The position numbers and the translations under genes are program-made. From Dehalococcoidia bacterium (GTDB taxonomy: Bacteria > Chloroflexota > Dehalococcoidia > GIF9 > AB-539-J10), in the NCBI GenBank assembly GCA_030669525.1, contig DAOVDO010000051.1, forward strand, positions 1 through 7,106: DNA of 7,106 nucleotides. The letters are read 5' to 3'. Under the pieces are notes generated by a model. The model ran no database searches. It worked only from the letters and a program-made list of their open reading frames with translations, and was not told where the DNA came from. Positions 1 through 4,941 of the stretch are shown here, piece after piece (within the stretch, counting starts at the first letter, position 1; each line of letters starts with the position of its first letter).

Positions 1-347
1 ACAGCTGTTGCGCCCGAAGAACCGGCACTGACCACAGCATCTGCTTCTCCCGCTTTCACCAGCTTTGTAGCTACAACTATAGAGCAATTAGGCTTTCGGC
101 GAACTGCTAAGGCAGGTGGCTCATCTTCTTTAATCACATCACGGGCATGAACACAATGAATTGGTAACTTATCGGAGGAATCATATTTAGCCAACTCTCT
201 CTCTAATATATCCATCGACCCAACCAAGATGACATCCACATCACCTTTTTGAGCAGCAATAACTGCTCCTTCGATTATTTCCTCAGGAGCATGATCGCCA
301 CCCATAGCGTCAACTGCTATCCTTATCCTCTTGCTAACCTCAGGCAT
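1..347 (-). CDS. plsX: Phosphate acyltransferase PlsX, N-terminal part (runs off the left edge)
   Basis: PlsX converts acyl-ACP and phosphate to acyl-phosphate, the acyl donor used by PlsY to start phospholipid synthesis; it is a peripheral membrane enzyme. My translation of the minus strand from the ATG at 347-345 gives 115 codons with no stop. It carries the family hallmarks IRIAVDAMGGDHAPE near residues 8-22, PALAVRRK around residue 80, SIVVATKLVKAGEADAVVSAG around 90-110, then SSGA. The motif is usually SAGNTGA; here it reads SAGSSGA, a small departure. The start is supported by AAGGGG eight bases upstream. The ATG overlaps the stop of the preceding MaoC gene by 8 nt, which suggests translational coupling in one lipid operon. 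Only about a third of the protein (usually roughly 330 residues) is in the window. Confidence 0.93.
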   Translation of the reverse strand, partial: MPEVSKRIRIAVDAMGGDHAPEEIIEGAVIAAQKGDVDVILVGSMDILERELAKYDSSDKLPIHCVHARDVIKEDEPPALAVRRKPNCSIVVATKLVKAGEADAVVSAGSSGATA

Positions 348-774
348 TAAATATCCCCTTCTGCCAGCGAAGCTTAACTACTGCCCCACCCGAAACTATT
401 GTCTTGTCCTTCTGATTGCAGCACCCAACGCTACAATTGACATACAATACATCATCCCTGTGCTCAGTGGAATCTATCTGACCACTGACAGTCACAGTAT
501 CACCAGGTCTTGCTGGCATTTTGAAGCGTACCGAAAGCTCACCTCCTGCAGCCCAGTCCTGGCCAAAAGCCCGCATCATCATCTCAGATACATAAGCCAG
601 GATAAGCATCCCATGGGCAATAGTACCACCAAGAGGTGTTTGAGCTGCAAAAGACTCATCTATGTGAATAGGATTAAAATCACCCGAAGCCTCAGCGTAA
701 AGATTAATCTTTTTCTGCGTGATACTCTTTACCACCTGAGGGAGTGTCTTACCTTCACAAATTTCGCTAAGCAT
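340..774 (-). CDS. MaoC-like (R)-hydroxyacyl dehydratase, catalytic subunit (HadB-like)
   Basis: This is a 144-residue single-hotdog protein of the MaoC / (R)-specific enoyl hydratase family. The hydratase-2 motif is complete: YAEASGDFNPIHID at residues 26-39, with the catalytic pair expected at D32 and H37, followed by GGTIAHGML. The C-terminal half has the hotdog strand pattern RFKMPARPGDTVTVSG. Single-hotdog members of this size act in dimers or heterodimers, as in mycobacterial HadAB/HadBC, dehydrating 3-hydroxyacyl-ACP or -CoA. Its place between another hotdog gene and plsX makes a role in type II fatty acid synthesis the best inference. A PHA or beta-oxidation type hydratase is the alternative. 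AAGGG lies 5-6 bases before the ATG, and the ATG overlaps the upstream gene by 8 nt. Confidence 0.88.
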   Translation of the reverse strand: MLSEICEGKTLPQVVKSITQKKINLYAEASGDFNPIHIDESFAAQTPLGGTIAHGMLILAYVSEMMMRAFGQDWAAGGELSVRFKMPARPGDTVTVSGQIDSTEHRDDVLYVNCSVGCCNQKDKTIVSGGAVVKLRWQKGIFNA

Positions 775-1186
775 TCGTCCCTTCAGCAGGCAATACTATA
801 GTCGCCTTCCCTGATTGCACCTTCTCGTTATCTTCATTAAAAACATCAAGCTCTAATACCAGCATATCCATACTAGAACGAGTTATTTTCCGAGCCACCC
901 TAGACTGACAACTCACCGTAGCGCCAACAGGCACTAATTTAAAAAATTGGAACTCCTGAGAAGCATGTATGACCCCTGCCGATAACGAAAGCGACCCCGT
1001 CAGTGCGGTCATAGCGCACGCCGCTATCGCCAGAGGCGGAACAAATTTATCAGCATGGCTATCCACGGCTTCTACATACTTGGAAACAAGAGTAATACCA
1101 AGTTCATAACTGACTGGAGCAAATTCATAACCCGTAACTAGTTCCTCATAATTTACAGGTTTATTGCTTCTTCTCTTATTCGACAT
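767..1186 (-). CDS. MaoC N-terminal-type hotdog protein (HadA-like dehydratase partner)
   Basis: This 139-residue protein resembles the MaoC_dehydrat_N / FAS1-type dehydratase group. It has an early YVEAVDSHADKFVPPLAI stretch (residues 37-54) where such proteins carry YxxAVGDxNP-like sequence, and a hotdog core GVIHASQEFQFFKLVPVGAT (71-90). It lacks the GDxNPIHxD catalytic motif seen in its neighbour. By analogy with HadA/HadC in HadAB/HadBC it is more likely a substrate-binding partner than an independent enzyme. AAGG lies about ten bases upstream of the ATG at 1186-1184. It is the first gene of the minus-strand lipid operon, and its stop overlaps the start of the catalytic subunit by 8 nt. 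The family call is fairly secure; the pairing is inference. Confidence 0.75.
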   Translation of the reverse strand: MSNKRRSNKPVNYEELVTGYEFAPVSYELGITLVSKYVEAVDSHADKFVPPLAIAACAMTALTGSLSLSAGVIHASQEFQFFKLVPVGATVSCQSRVARKITRSSMDMLVLELDVFNEDNEKVQSGKATIVLPAEGTNA

Positions 1187-1215
1187 TCAGCAAACCTTAG
1201 CTAATTCGAGTTAAT

Positions 1216-1224
1216 ATTATAGCA
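1216..1224 (-). promoter_or_regulatory. Extended -10 promoter for the MaoC/plsX operon
   Basis: Read on the minus strand this is TGCTATAAT, a perfect -10 hexamer with the extended TGn element. The -35 region is poor (TTGGTG at a 15-base spacing), as is common for extended -10 promoters. Transcription would start near 1209, about 24 bases before the first gene's ATG at 1186. A second minus-strand candidate lies further up: TTGTGA at 1345-1340 and TATAAT at 1323-1318, 16 bases apart. Confidence 0.5.
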
Positions 1225-1361
1225 GATGTATGGTCTCACCAATGTATAAAACCAAAATATAATTACATCAACGCTAATGCTTGTCAATATCCCTTGGCAT
1301 AACTCTGAAGCTATAATATTATATGCCTATCTTAATAACTCACAAAACCCACTTTTCTCTC

Positions 1362-1385
1362 TTCATGGGATAAATATTCCATGAA
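1362..1385. repeat. Perfect 7-bp inverted repeat abutting the stop of the small membrane protein gene
   Basis: TTCATGG (1362-1368) and CCATGAA (1379-1385) form a perfect stem with a 10-base A/T-rich loop. It begins directly after the TAG stop of the 116-residue minus-strand ORF. No T-run follows on either strand, so it is not a standard intrinsic terminator. It could stabilise a 3' end, form part of a bidirectional structure, or be chance. Confidence 0.4.
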
Positions 1386-1736
1386 CTATGTTTCATGTTT
1401 CTTGGTATCATTAGGGTAAATAAGACTAACTTTTTCTATCTGGGATAATCTGTTGTCCTGCTCCAAATCCTCTTTGGCTTCTTTTATCTTATTTTTAGCT
1501 TCTTCTACCTTAGCAATTTTTATATCTTTGCTAAGCAAGCATATCGCAATTATTAAACAAATGCTTGCAGAAAGATAGAACCAAATAGAGTGAGAATTAC
1601 ACAGCGTAGCACCTGCTATGGATAATCCTACAGCAGAGCCAAAAAGAGTTGTCCATAAGCGTTTTAGGATAGCACCCATTGTGGTAAGTATTATAATCCA
1701 TATTATTGCTATATTTATACTACTGATAGTAAACAT
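1386..1736 (-). CDS. Small membrane protein of unknown function
   Basis: I do not recognise this 116-residue protein. Residues 3-24 are very hydrophobic and isoleucine-rich. Residues 31-46 (small residues, GSAVGLSIAGAT) and 49-69 are further likely membrane segments. From residue 70 onward the chain is charged (KIAKVEEAKNKIKEAKEDLEQ) and looks helical, possibly a short coiled coil in the cytoplasm. GAGAGAG lies about 8 bases before the ATG. The gene starts one base after the stop of the transposase remnant, reading the same way, so it may have been brought in with that element, but nothing proves it. The DNA is more A/T-rich than the flanking housekeeping genes. It could also be a spurious ORF. 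Confidence 0.45.
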   Translation of the reverse strand: MFTISSINIAIIWIIILTTMGAILKRLWTTLFGSAVGLSIAGATLCNSHSIWFYLSASICLIIAICLLSKDIKIAKVEEAKNKIKEAKEDLEQDNRLSQIEKVSLIYPNDTKKHET

Positions 1737-1737
1737 T

Positions 1738-1983
1738 TTATATCTCTCTCTGAGTTAAGTTCGGATTGGGATGTTTCCATTCTCTCGTTTTCTTAGCAAC
1801 TCCATACAAACCTCTATAAGTCGGCCCCAGGCGCTGGCTACCTAATCCAAGAGCAGTTTGGAAAGCTGCCATCGGTGTTTTCCTTCGGTTGAATCTGAAG
1901 GTGTATTCGTTCAGATAAGCTTGTAATATTAATATAAACAGACTTTGCTTGTCTATATGGATTAACCTGGAATAATCAGGCAT
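1738..1983 (-). pseudogene. C-terminal remnant of an IS1595-family (ISXO2-like) transposase
   Basis: The frame encodes 81 residues. From about residue 20 it reads like the extreme C-terminus of IS1595-family DDE transposases: LQAYLNEYTFRFNRRK, then TPMAAFQTALGLG, GPTYRGLY and W(K)HPNPN. This tail follows the last catalytic segment in full-length proteins of roughly 300 residues, so the DDE core is missing. The first 19 residues (MPDYSRLIHIDKQSLFILI) do not fit the family. The break is therefore near 1926, and the apparent start codon is probably accidental. I could not find clear terminal inverted repeats. This is a decayed insertion and should be non-functional. Confidence 0.75.
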
Positions 1984-2022
1984 CCAGCAATAACTTGAAA
2001 TGAATGCGCTAAGTCGTTAAGA

Positions 2023-2051
2023 TTGACTGCTCACAATCAAGGGAATATATC
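2023..2051 (+). promoter_or_regulatory. Candidate sigma-70-type promoter for the YuiD-like gene
   Basis: TTGACT (2023-2028) and TATATC (2046-2051) are separated by 17 bases, giving 5/6 and 4/6 consensus matches. The predicted start near 2058 would leave a leader of about 15 bases. A 5-bp inverted repeat, GATTG (2021-2025) and CAATC (2034-2038), overlaps the -35 and spacer and could be a weak operator. Confidence 0.4.
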
Positions 2052-2072
2052 AATGCTAAAATCAGAGTAATA

Positions 2073-2516
2073 ATGAATATACTGAGCCAGATTGCAGCTA
2101 ACAAGGTAATAGTCATTCCTATCGGTGCTTGGTTTGTAGCTCAGGCACTAAAAACAATTATCCAGGCAATAAGGGAAAAACACCTTAACATACGTTATAT
2201 GGTTAGTACGGGGGGAATGCCCAGTGCCCACTCGGCCCTGGTCTGTGCCCTGGCAACAACTCTAGGCATAATATATGGCGTAGGTACAAGTGTTTTCGCC
2301 ATCAGTGTCTTTTTCGCAGCTATAATAATGTACGATGCCATTGGCGTACGGCAAGCAGTGGACAAGCAGTCTGCTATCTTAAATCACTTGCTGGTCGAAT
2401 TCCCTAAAACTCACCTCGAGTTTGAGCATTTCCTGCGAGAACTGGTGGGACATACCCGATTTCAGGTTATAGTAGGAGCAGCATTGGGAATCCTTCTCGC
2501 CTGCTGGTGGGTATAA
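2073..2516 (+). CDS. YuiD-like DUF212 membrane protein (divergent PAP2 family)
   Basis: This 147-residue integral membrane protein belongs to the DUF212 / divergent PAP2 family typified by Bacillus YuiD. The family motifs are all present: STGGMPSAHSA at residues 45-55, YDAIGVRQAVDKQ at 87-99, and LRELVGHT at 121-128, followed by a final hydrophobic helix. PSAHS and GHT resemble the phosphate-binding motifs of PAP2 phosphatases and vanadium haloperoxidases, so a lipid- or prenyl-phosphate phosphatase role is possible, but to my knowledge the family's activity is not settled. Hydrophobic segments span about 8-32, 54-69, 72-90 and 130-146. Length is normal for the family. The Shine-Dalgarno is weak (GAG about 6 bases before the ATG). 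The gene is divergent from the transposase remnant. Confidence 0.88.
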   Translation: MNILSQIAANKVIVIPIGAWFVAQALKTIIQAIREKHLNIRYMVSTGGMPSAHSALVCALATTLGIIYGVGTSVFAISVFFAAIIMYDAIGVRQAVDKQSAILNHLLVEFPKTHLEFEHFLRELVGHTRFQVIVGAALGILLACWWV

Positions 2517-2561
2517 GCGATATGCAGGGATAAAAACAACCTGGCAAATATAGCATACTAA

Positions 2562-2591
2562 TTGCTGGAAAGCGTTAATATACTCTATAAT
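2562..2591 (+). promoter_or_regulatory. Candidate promoter placed for a leaderless rhomboid transcript
   Basis: A perfect TATAAT (2586-2591) lies seven bases before the rhomboid ATG at 2599, with a weak -35-like TTGCTG (2562-2567) 18 bases upstream. Transcription would begin at about the start codon itself. No Shine-Dalgarno sequence is visible before this ATG, which fits a leaderless message. A/T-rich chance is the alternative. Confidence 0.35.
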
Positions 2592-2598
2592 TTGGCCA

Positions 2599-3168
2599 AT
2601 GAGAAGATACAGTACCTTTAATTTAAATGCCCTCTGGTTCCTGATATTCGTAAATATTTTAATCTTCATTGTTACTCTAGTAAAGCCAGATGCCATCTTT
2701 CTTCTAGGTTTAACACCGGCTTATTTTCTACACCAACCGTGGACCATAATAACCAACCTTTTTACTCACGGAAGCCTGTGGCATCTTGCATGTAATATGA
2801 TAAGCCTGTATTTTCTGGGTAGCTTTGTATTCAGAGTAGTTGGAGAGAAAAACTTTCTAAAAATATATTTCGCCGGGGGGTTGCTCGGTAATATCTTCTA
2901 CATCCTCCTGGGGGCACCACTCTCGATAGGCATAGGAGCCTCAGGCGCTATCTTCGCTCTTGGTGGTACGCTGGCAATGCTGGCTCCCAGAGTACCAGTC
3001 TTCGTATTCCTTATCCCGGTTCCAGTTCCCCTCTGGGCAGCTATCCTAATCTTCCTTTTAATTTCCTTCTTGCCCGGAATAGCATGGCAAGCTCATCTTG
3101 GAGGTCTTGTTCTAGGTCTCATTGCAGGTTACTTCTTAAAGAAAAAAAGACGGTCTTATTATCTCTAA
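2599..3168 (+). CDS. Rhomboid family intramembrane serine protease
   Basis: This 189-residue polytopic membrane protein has a six-helix rhomboid core. The catalytic serine is S115 in GASGAIFAL (113-121). The catalytic histidine is H166 in AHLGGLVLGLIAG (165-177). The oxyanion-site pair is H62 and N66 in HLACNM (62-67), preceded by FTHGSLWHL. These match the HxxxN, GxSG and AHxxG pattern of active enzymes such as GlpG. Rhomboids cleave transmembrane substrates within the bilayer; the substrate cannot be inferred. The protein ends in a basic KKKRR tail and has no extra soluble domain. The alpha/beta hydrolase gene starts 11 bases after its stop, across a hairpin, suggesting co-transcription. 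No Shine-Dalgarno is seen at its start. Confidence 0.93.
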   Translation: MRRYSTFNLNALWFLIFVNILIFIVTLVKPDAIFLLGLTPAYFLHQPWTIITNLFTHGSLWHLACNMISLYFLGSFVFRVVGEKNFLKIYFAGGLLGNIFYILLGAPLSIGIGASGAIFALGGTLAMLAPRVPVFVFLIPVPVPLWAAILIFLLISFLPGIAWQAHLGGLVLGLIAGYFLKKKRRSYYL

Positions 3169-3181
3169 AACTCTTAGAGAT
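3161..3181 (+). repeat. Hairpin spanning the rhomboid stop and hydrolase start
   Basis: ATCTCTAA (3161-3168) and TTAGAGAT (3174-3181) form a perfect 8-bp stem with a 5-base loop (AACTC). The left arm contains the rhomboid TAA stop. The right arm contains the AGAG ribosome-binding candidate and the first two bases of the hydrolase ATG. There is no T-run, so this is not a terminator. In mRNA it would mask the hydrolase start unless ribosomes finishing the rhomboid gene open it. Confidence 0.5.
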
Positions 3182-3944
3182 GAAAATAGAAAGCATTTGT
3201 CTGAAGAGCGATGAGCTTGAACTGGCGGGTGAACTTTTTATCCCTTTATCAAACGAACCCTGCCCTGCTTTATGTATTTGCCACGGCATTCCCGCCACCC
3301 CTTACAATCCCGAGGATAAAGGTTACTCCGTACTGGCACAAATGTTTTGCGCTGCTGGCTTCGTTACCCTGATATTTAACTTCCGCGGTGCGGGAAGAAG
3401 CCAGGGTAATTTTGATATCATTGGATGGAGTCGGGATTTGCAAGTTGCTATTAACTTCCTCTACAAACACAGGGCAACAGATAAAGCACGCCTTTGTCTC
3501 CTCGGCTTTAGTGGCGGAGCAGCAGTCAGCGTCTATGCCACCACTCACAACCCCTGGATATCTTCACTGGTAACCTGTGCCTGCCCCGCTGACTTCGGCC
3601 CTCTTGCCAATGCAGAAAAACTCGCCCCTACTATCCAGCACTTCCGTGAAATTGGGGCCATAAGAGACAATGATTTCCCTCCCTCAATGGAGGAATGGCT
3701 CAATGGCTTCAAGGCAATCTCTCCTATCCATTGGATAGGCATGGTTTCCCCCAGACCACTTCTTCTAATTCATGGAGATGCCGATGAAACAGTCCCTGTG
3801 GAACACGCATGCAAGCTATACCAAGAGGCTAAAGAACCCAAAGAGATAACTATACTCCCGGGTGCCAAGCACAGGCTACGACTGGAAGAAAAAGCGATGA
3901 CTACCGCACTGGATTGGCTGAAAGCCAGATGTGGAAAAACATAG
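3180..3944 (+). CDS. Alpha/beta hydrolase (serine esterase/peptidase-like)
   Basis: This 254-residue cytoplasmic alpha/beta hydrolase has all its expected elements. The oxyanion-region motif is CHGIPA (34-39). FNFRGAGRSQG (66-76) is the usual turn after strand 4. The nucleophile elbow is GFSGG with S111. The acid is D202 in HGDADETVP (198-206), and the catalytic histidine is H231 in GAKHRL. Its compact form resembles dienelactone-hydrolase/acyl-peptidase-like esterases; the substrate is not predictable. I chose the ATG at 3180 over an in-frame ATG at 3084 because the earlier start would add 32 residues read from inside the rhomboid gene in another frame and unlike any hydrolase N-terminus. 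From 3180 the protein begins MKIESICLKSDELELAGEL, a typical first strand. It follows the rhomboid gene by 11 bases. Confidence 0.9.
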   Translation: MKIESICLKSDELELAGELFIPLSNEPCPALCICHGIPATPYNPEDKGYSVLAQMFCAAGFVTLIFNFRGAGRSQGNFDIIGWSRDLQVAINFLYKHRATDKARLCLLGFSGGAAVSVYATTHNPWISSLVTCACPADFGPLANAEKLAPTIQHFREIGAIRDNDFPPSMEEWLNGFKAISPIHWIGMVSPRPLLLIHGDADETVPVEHACKLYQEAKEPKEITILPGAKHRLRLEEKAMTTALDWLKARCGKT

Positions 3945-3972
3945 CCATACCTCATGTAAAAACCTGCTTAAC

Positions 3973-4002
3973 TTGACACCTGGCAATTTGCACTGATAGA
4001 AT
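3973..4002 (+). promoter_or_regulatory. Strong promoter for the L21-L27-L31 operon
   Basis: TTGACA (3973-3978) is a perfect -35, and TAGAAT (3997-4002) is a 5/6 -10 with an extended TGA immediately upstream; the spacer is 18 bases. This is the best promoter in the window, as expected for ribosomal protein genes. The start would fall near 4009, giving a leader of about 87 bases before rplU. Confidence 0.65.
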
Positions 4003-4040
4003 TCAACTTCTCGTTAGTAGTCTGAAACGTAGTGCCAGAT

Positions 4041-4091
4041 ATGGCCCTGTACAAATATGACTTGCTATCTATAAGCAAAAGCCGGAGATAA
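4041..4091 (+). other. Possible 16-codon leader ORF before rplU
   Basis: An ATG at 4041 opens a short frame, MALYKYDLLSISKSRR, that stops with TAA at 4089-4091. The stop overlaps the edge of the rplU Shine-Dalgarno and lies 4 bases before the ATT start. It has no clear ribosome-binding site of its own. It may be chance, or could matter for re-initiation at the weak rplU start. Confidence 0.2.
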
Positions 4092-4098
4092 AGAAATT
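4084..4098 (+). promoter_or_regulatory. Ribosome-binding site that fixes an ATT start for rplU
   Basis: GGAG at 4084-4087 is followed by 8 bases and then ATT at 4096-4098, the codon that sits exactly where L21 normally has its ATG (next residues [13 protein letters not shown]). The nearest in-frame stop is TAA at 4072. The codons between it and 4096 are GCA AAA GCC GGA GAT AAA GAA, with no ATG, GTG, TTG or CTG. The site therefore points to initiation at ATT. Confidence 0.7.
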
Positions 4099-4416
4099 TA
4101 CGCTATTGTAGAGACAAACGGTAAGCAATATAAAGTCGCCCCCCAACAAACCCTGAAGGTTGATCGCTTACGCACATCCAAAGGTGATACGGTCGAGCTG
4201 GATAAGGTGCTATTCATAAGCGATGAAGCAAACACGCTTATGGGCAACCCGACTATTGAGGGAGCTAAAGTTATAGCTACCTCTTTAGGAGAAGTTAAGG
4301 GAGATAAAATAATAGTATTTAAATATAAATCCAAGGTCCGATACCGCAAGAAAACAGGGCATCGCCAAATTTACACCAGACTAGCGGTAAGCGAAATAGT
4401 TAAACCGGGAGAATAG
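4096..4416 (+). CDS. rplU: 50S ribosomal protein L21, apparent ATT start codon
   Basis: L21 is a 23S rRNA-binding protein of the large subunit. Read from ATT at 4096 it has 106 residues, normal for bacterial L21. The conserved N-terminus [13 protein letters not shown] starts at residue 2, and the C-terminal signature [19 protein letters not shown] is intact. A later GTG at 4207 opens the same frame, but starting there would delete the first 37 residues, including the conserved strand, and has no support. A good Shine-Dalgarno lies 8 bases before ATT. No frameshift or internal stop is seen, so the gene is probably functional. It is followed immediately by rpmA (2 bases between stop and start) and preceded by a strong promoter. 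Sequencing error (ATG read as ATT) is the main alternative to a real rare start. Confidence 0.9.
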   Translation: MYAIVETNGKQYKVAPQQTLKVDRLRTSKGDTVELDKVLFISDEANTLMGNPTIEGAKVIATSLGEVKGDKIIVFKYKSKVRYRKKTGHRQIYTRLAVSEIVKPGE

Positions 4417-4418
4417 AA

Positions 4419-4688
4419 ATGGCACATAAGAAAGGTGGTGGCAGTACTCGATGTGGGCGCGATAGCCAGTCAAAGCGCCTGGGAGTGAAGAAATATGGAG
4501 GGGAGCAAGTCCGTGCTGGGAATATTATAGTTCGGCAACGTGGAACTCGCATCAACCCTGGCAGCAACGTAGGCATGGGCAGAGATCACACACTCTTTGC
4601 TTTACTAGACGGCTCGGTTAAATACGAGCCAGCAACCAAATATAAAAAGAAGGTCAGTGTTTATAATGAAAGCCAAGATCCATCCTAA
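4419..4688 (+). CDS. rpmA: 50S ribosomal protein L27
   Basis: L27 has a flexible N-terminus that reaches the peptidyl transferase centre. The 89-residue protein begins directly with [10 protein letters not shown], without the cleavable N-terminal extension found in Firmicutes, so no Prp-type processing is expected. The family core is present: [44 protein letters not shown] and DGSVKYE. Residue 12 is cysteine in TRCGRD, where most L27 proteins have asparagine. GGGAGA (4407-4412) is a good ribosome-binding site 6 bases before the ATG. The 3' end overlaps rpmE by 23 bases in another frame. Confidence 0.97.
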   Translation: MAHKKGGGSTRCGRDSQSKRLGVKKYGGEQVRAGNIIVRQRGTRINPGSNVGMGRDHTLFALLDGSVKYEPATKYKKKVSVYNESQDPS

Positions 4689-4872
4689 ATATTACGAGAA
4701 TGCTAAAGTAACCTGCCTCTGTGGTAATACCTTCACTACTGGCTCAACTAATCCGGAACTTAAAGTCGAAGTGTGCAGTAAATGTCACCCATTCTACACA
4801 GGTAAGCAGAGGATAGTTGATACTATGGGTAGAGTAGAGCGCTTCAAGAAGCGCTATAAGATAAAGGATTGA
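4666..4872 (+). CDS. rpmE: 50S ribosomal protein L31, zinc-binding (C+) type
   Basis: The protein has 68 residues starting [20 protein letters not shown]. Cysteines 17, 19, 37 and 40 give the CxC...CxxC zinc site of the C+ form of L31, which sits at the subunit interface and central protuberance. The conserved [20 protein letters not shown] segment follows. I prefer the ATG at 4666 to an in-frame GTG at 4657, because bacterial L31 proteins begin MK(x)xIHP. The start lies inside the end of rpmA (23-base overlap), so translation is probably coupled; an AAGG about 12 bases upstream is a weak, distant ribosome-binding site. A terminator follows. Confidence 0.95.
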   Translation: MKAKIHPKYYENAKVTCLCGNTFTTGSTNPELKVEVCSKCHPFYTGKQRIVDTMGRVERFKKRYKIKD

Positions 4873-4897
4873 TTGGCGGGAGCTCAATTATAAAACT

Positions 4898-4937
4898 AAG
4901 GGATGGCCTATAATATGAGTCATCCCCTTTTTATTTT
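4898..4937 (+). terminator. Intrinsic terminator after the ribosomal protein operon
   Basis: GGGATG (4900-4905) pairs with CATCCC (4921-4926) around a 15-base loop, followed by CTTTTTATTTT (4927-4937). The T-run marks it as Rho-independent, reading rightward out of rpmE. The six-pair stem and long loop suggest moderate strength. It ends 4 bases before the chosen DUF1385 start, and the loop holds a TATAAT (4909-4914) that might act as a -10 for the next gene. Confidence 0.65.
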
Positions 4938-4941
4938 AACC

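Noticed and set aside
331..801. A 156-codon open frame on the plus strand
   Set aside because: It lies antisense to the MaoC catalytic gene, whose protein has an intact hydratase motif; the plus-strand product resembles no protein.
1312..1317. A plus-strand TATAAT at 1312
   Set aside because: The nearest -35-like boxes are at wrong distances (12 and 25 bases) and no plus-strand gene follows for 750 bases.
1362..1385. The inverted repeat as an intrinsic terminator
   Set aside because: There is no T-run on either strand after the stem, so it is kept only as a repeat.
2053..2070. A five-codon ATG frame (MLKSE) just before the YuiD-like gene
   Set aside because: Too short and without a ribosome-binding site; probably chance.
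2379..2696. A 105-codon minus-strand frame
   Set aside because: It overlaps the YuiD-like 3' end and rhomboid 5' end on the other strand and has no recognisable features.
3084..3179. An upstream start for the hydrolase adding 32 residues
   Set aside because: The extra residues are a +1 frame reading of the rhomboid 3' end, serine- and arginine-rich, and unlike hydrolase N-termini; the ATG at 3180 fits the fold.
4207..4416. A GTG start for L21 at 4207
   Set aside because: It would delete the conserved N-terminal third of L21, which is intact upstream and has its own ribosome-binding site.
4903..4941. An earlier DUF1385 start giving MAYNMSHPLFILT before the family N-terminus
   Set aside because: The added residues lie within the terminator hairpin and T-run and are not family-like; an ATG at 4915 remains a weaker alternative.
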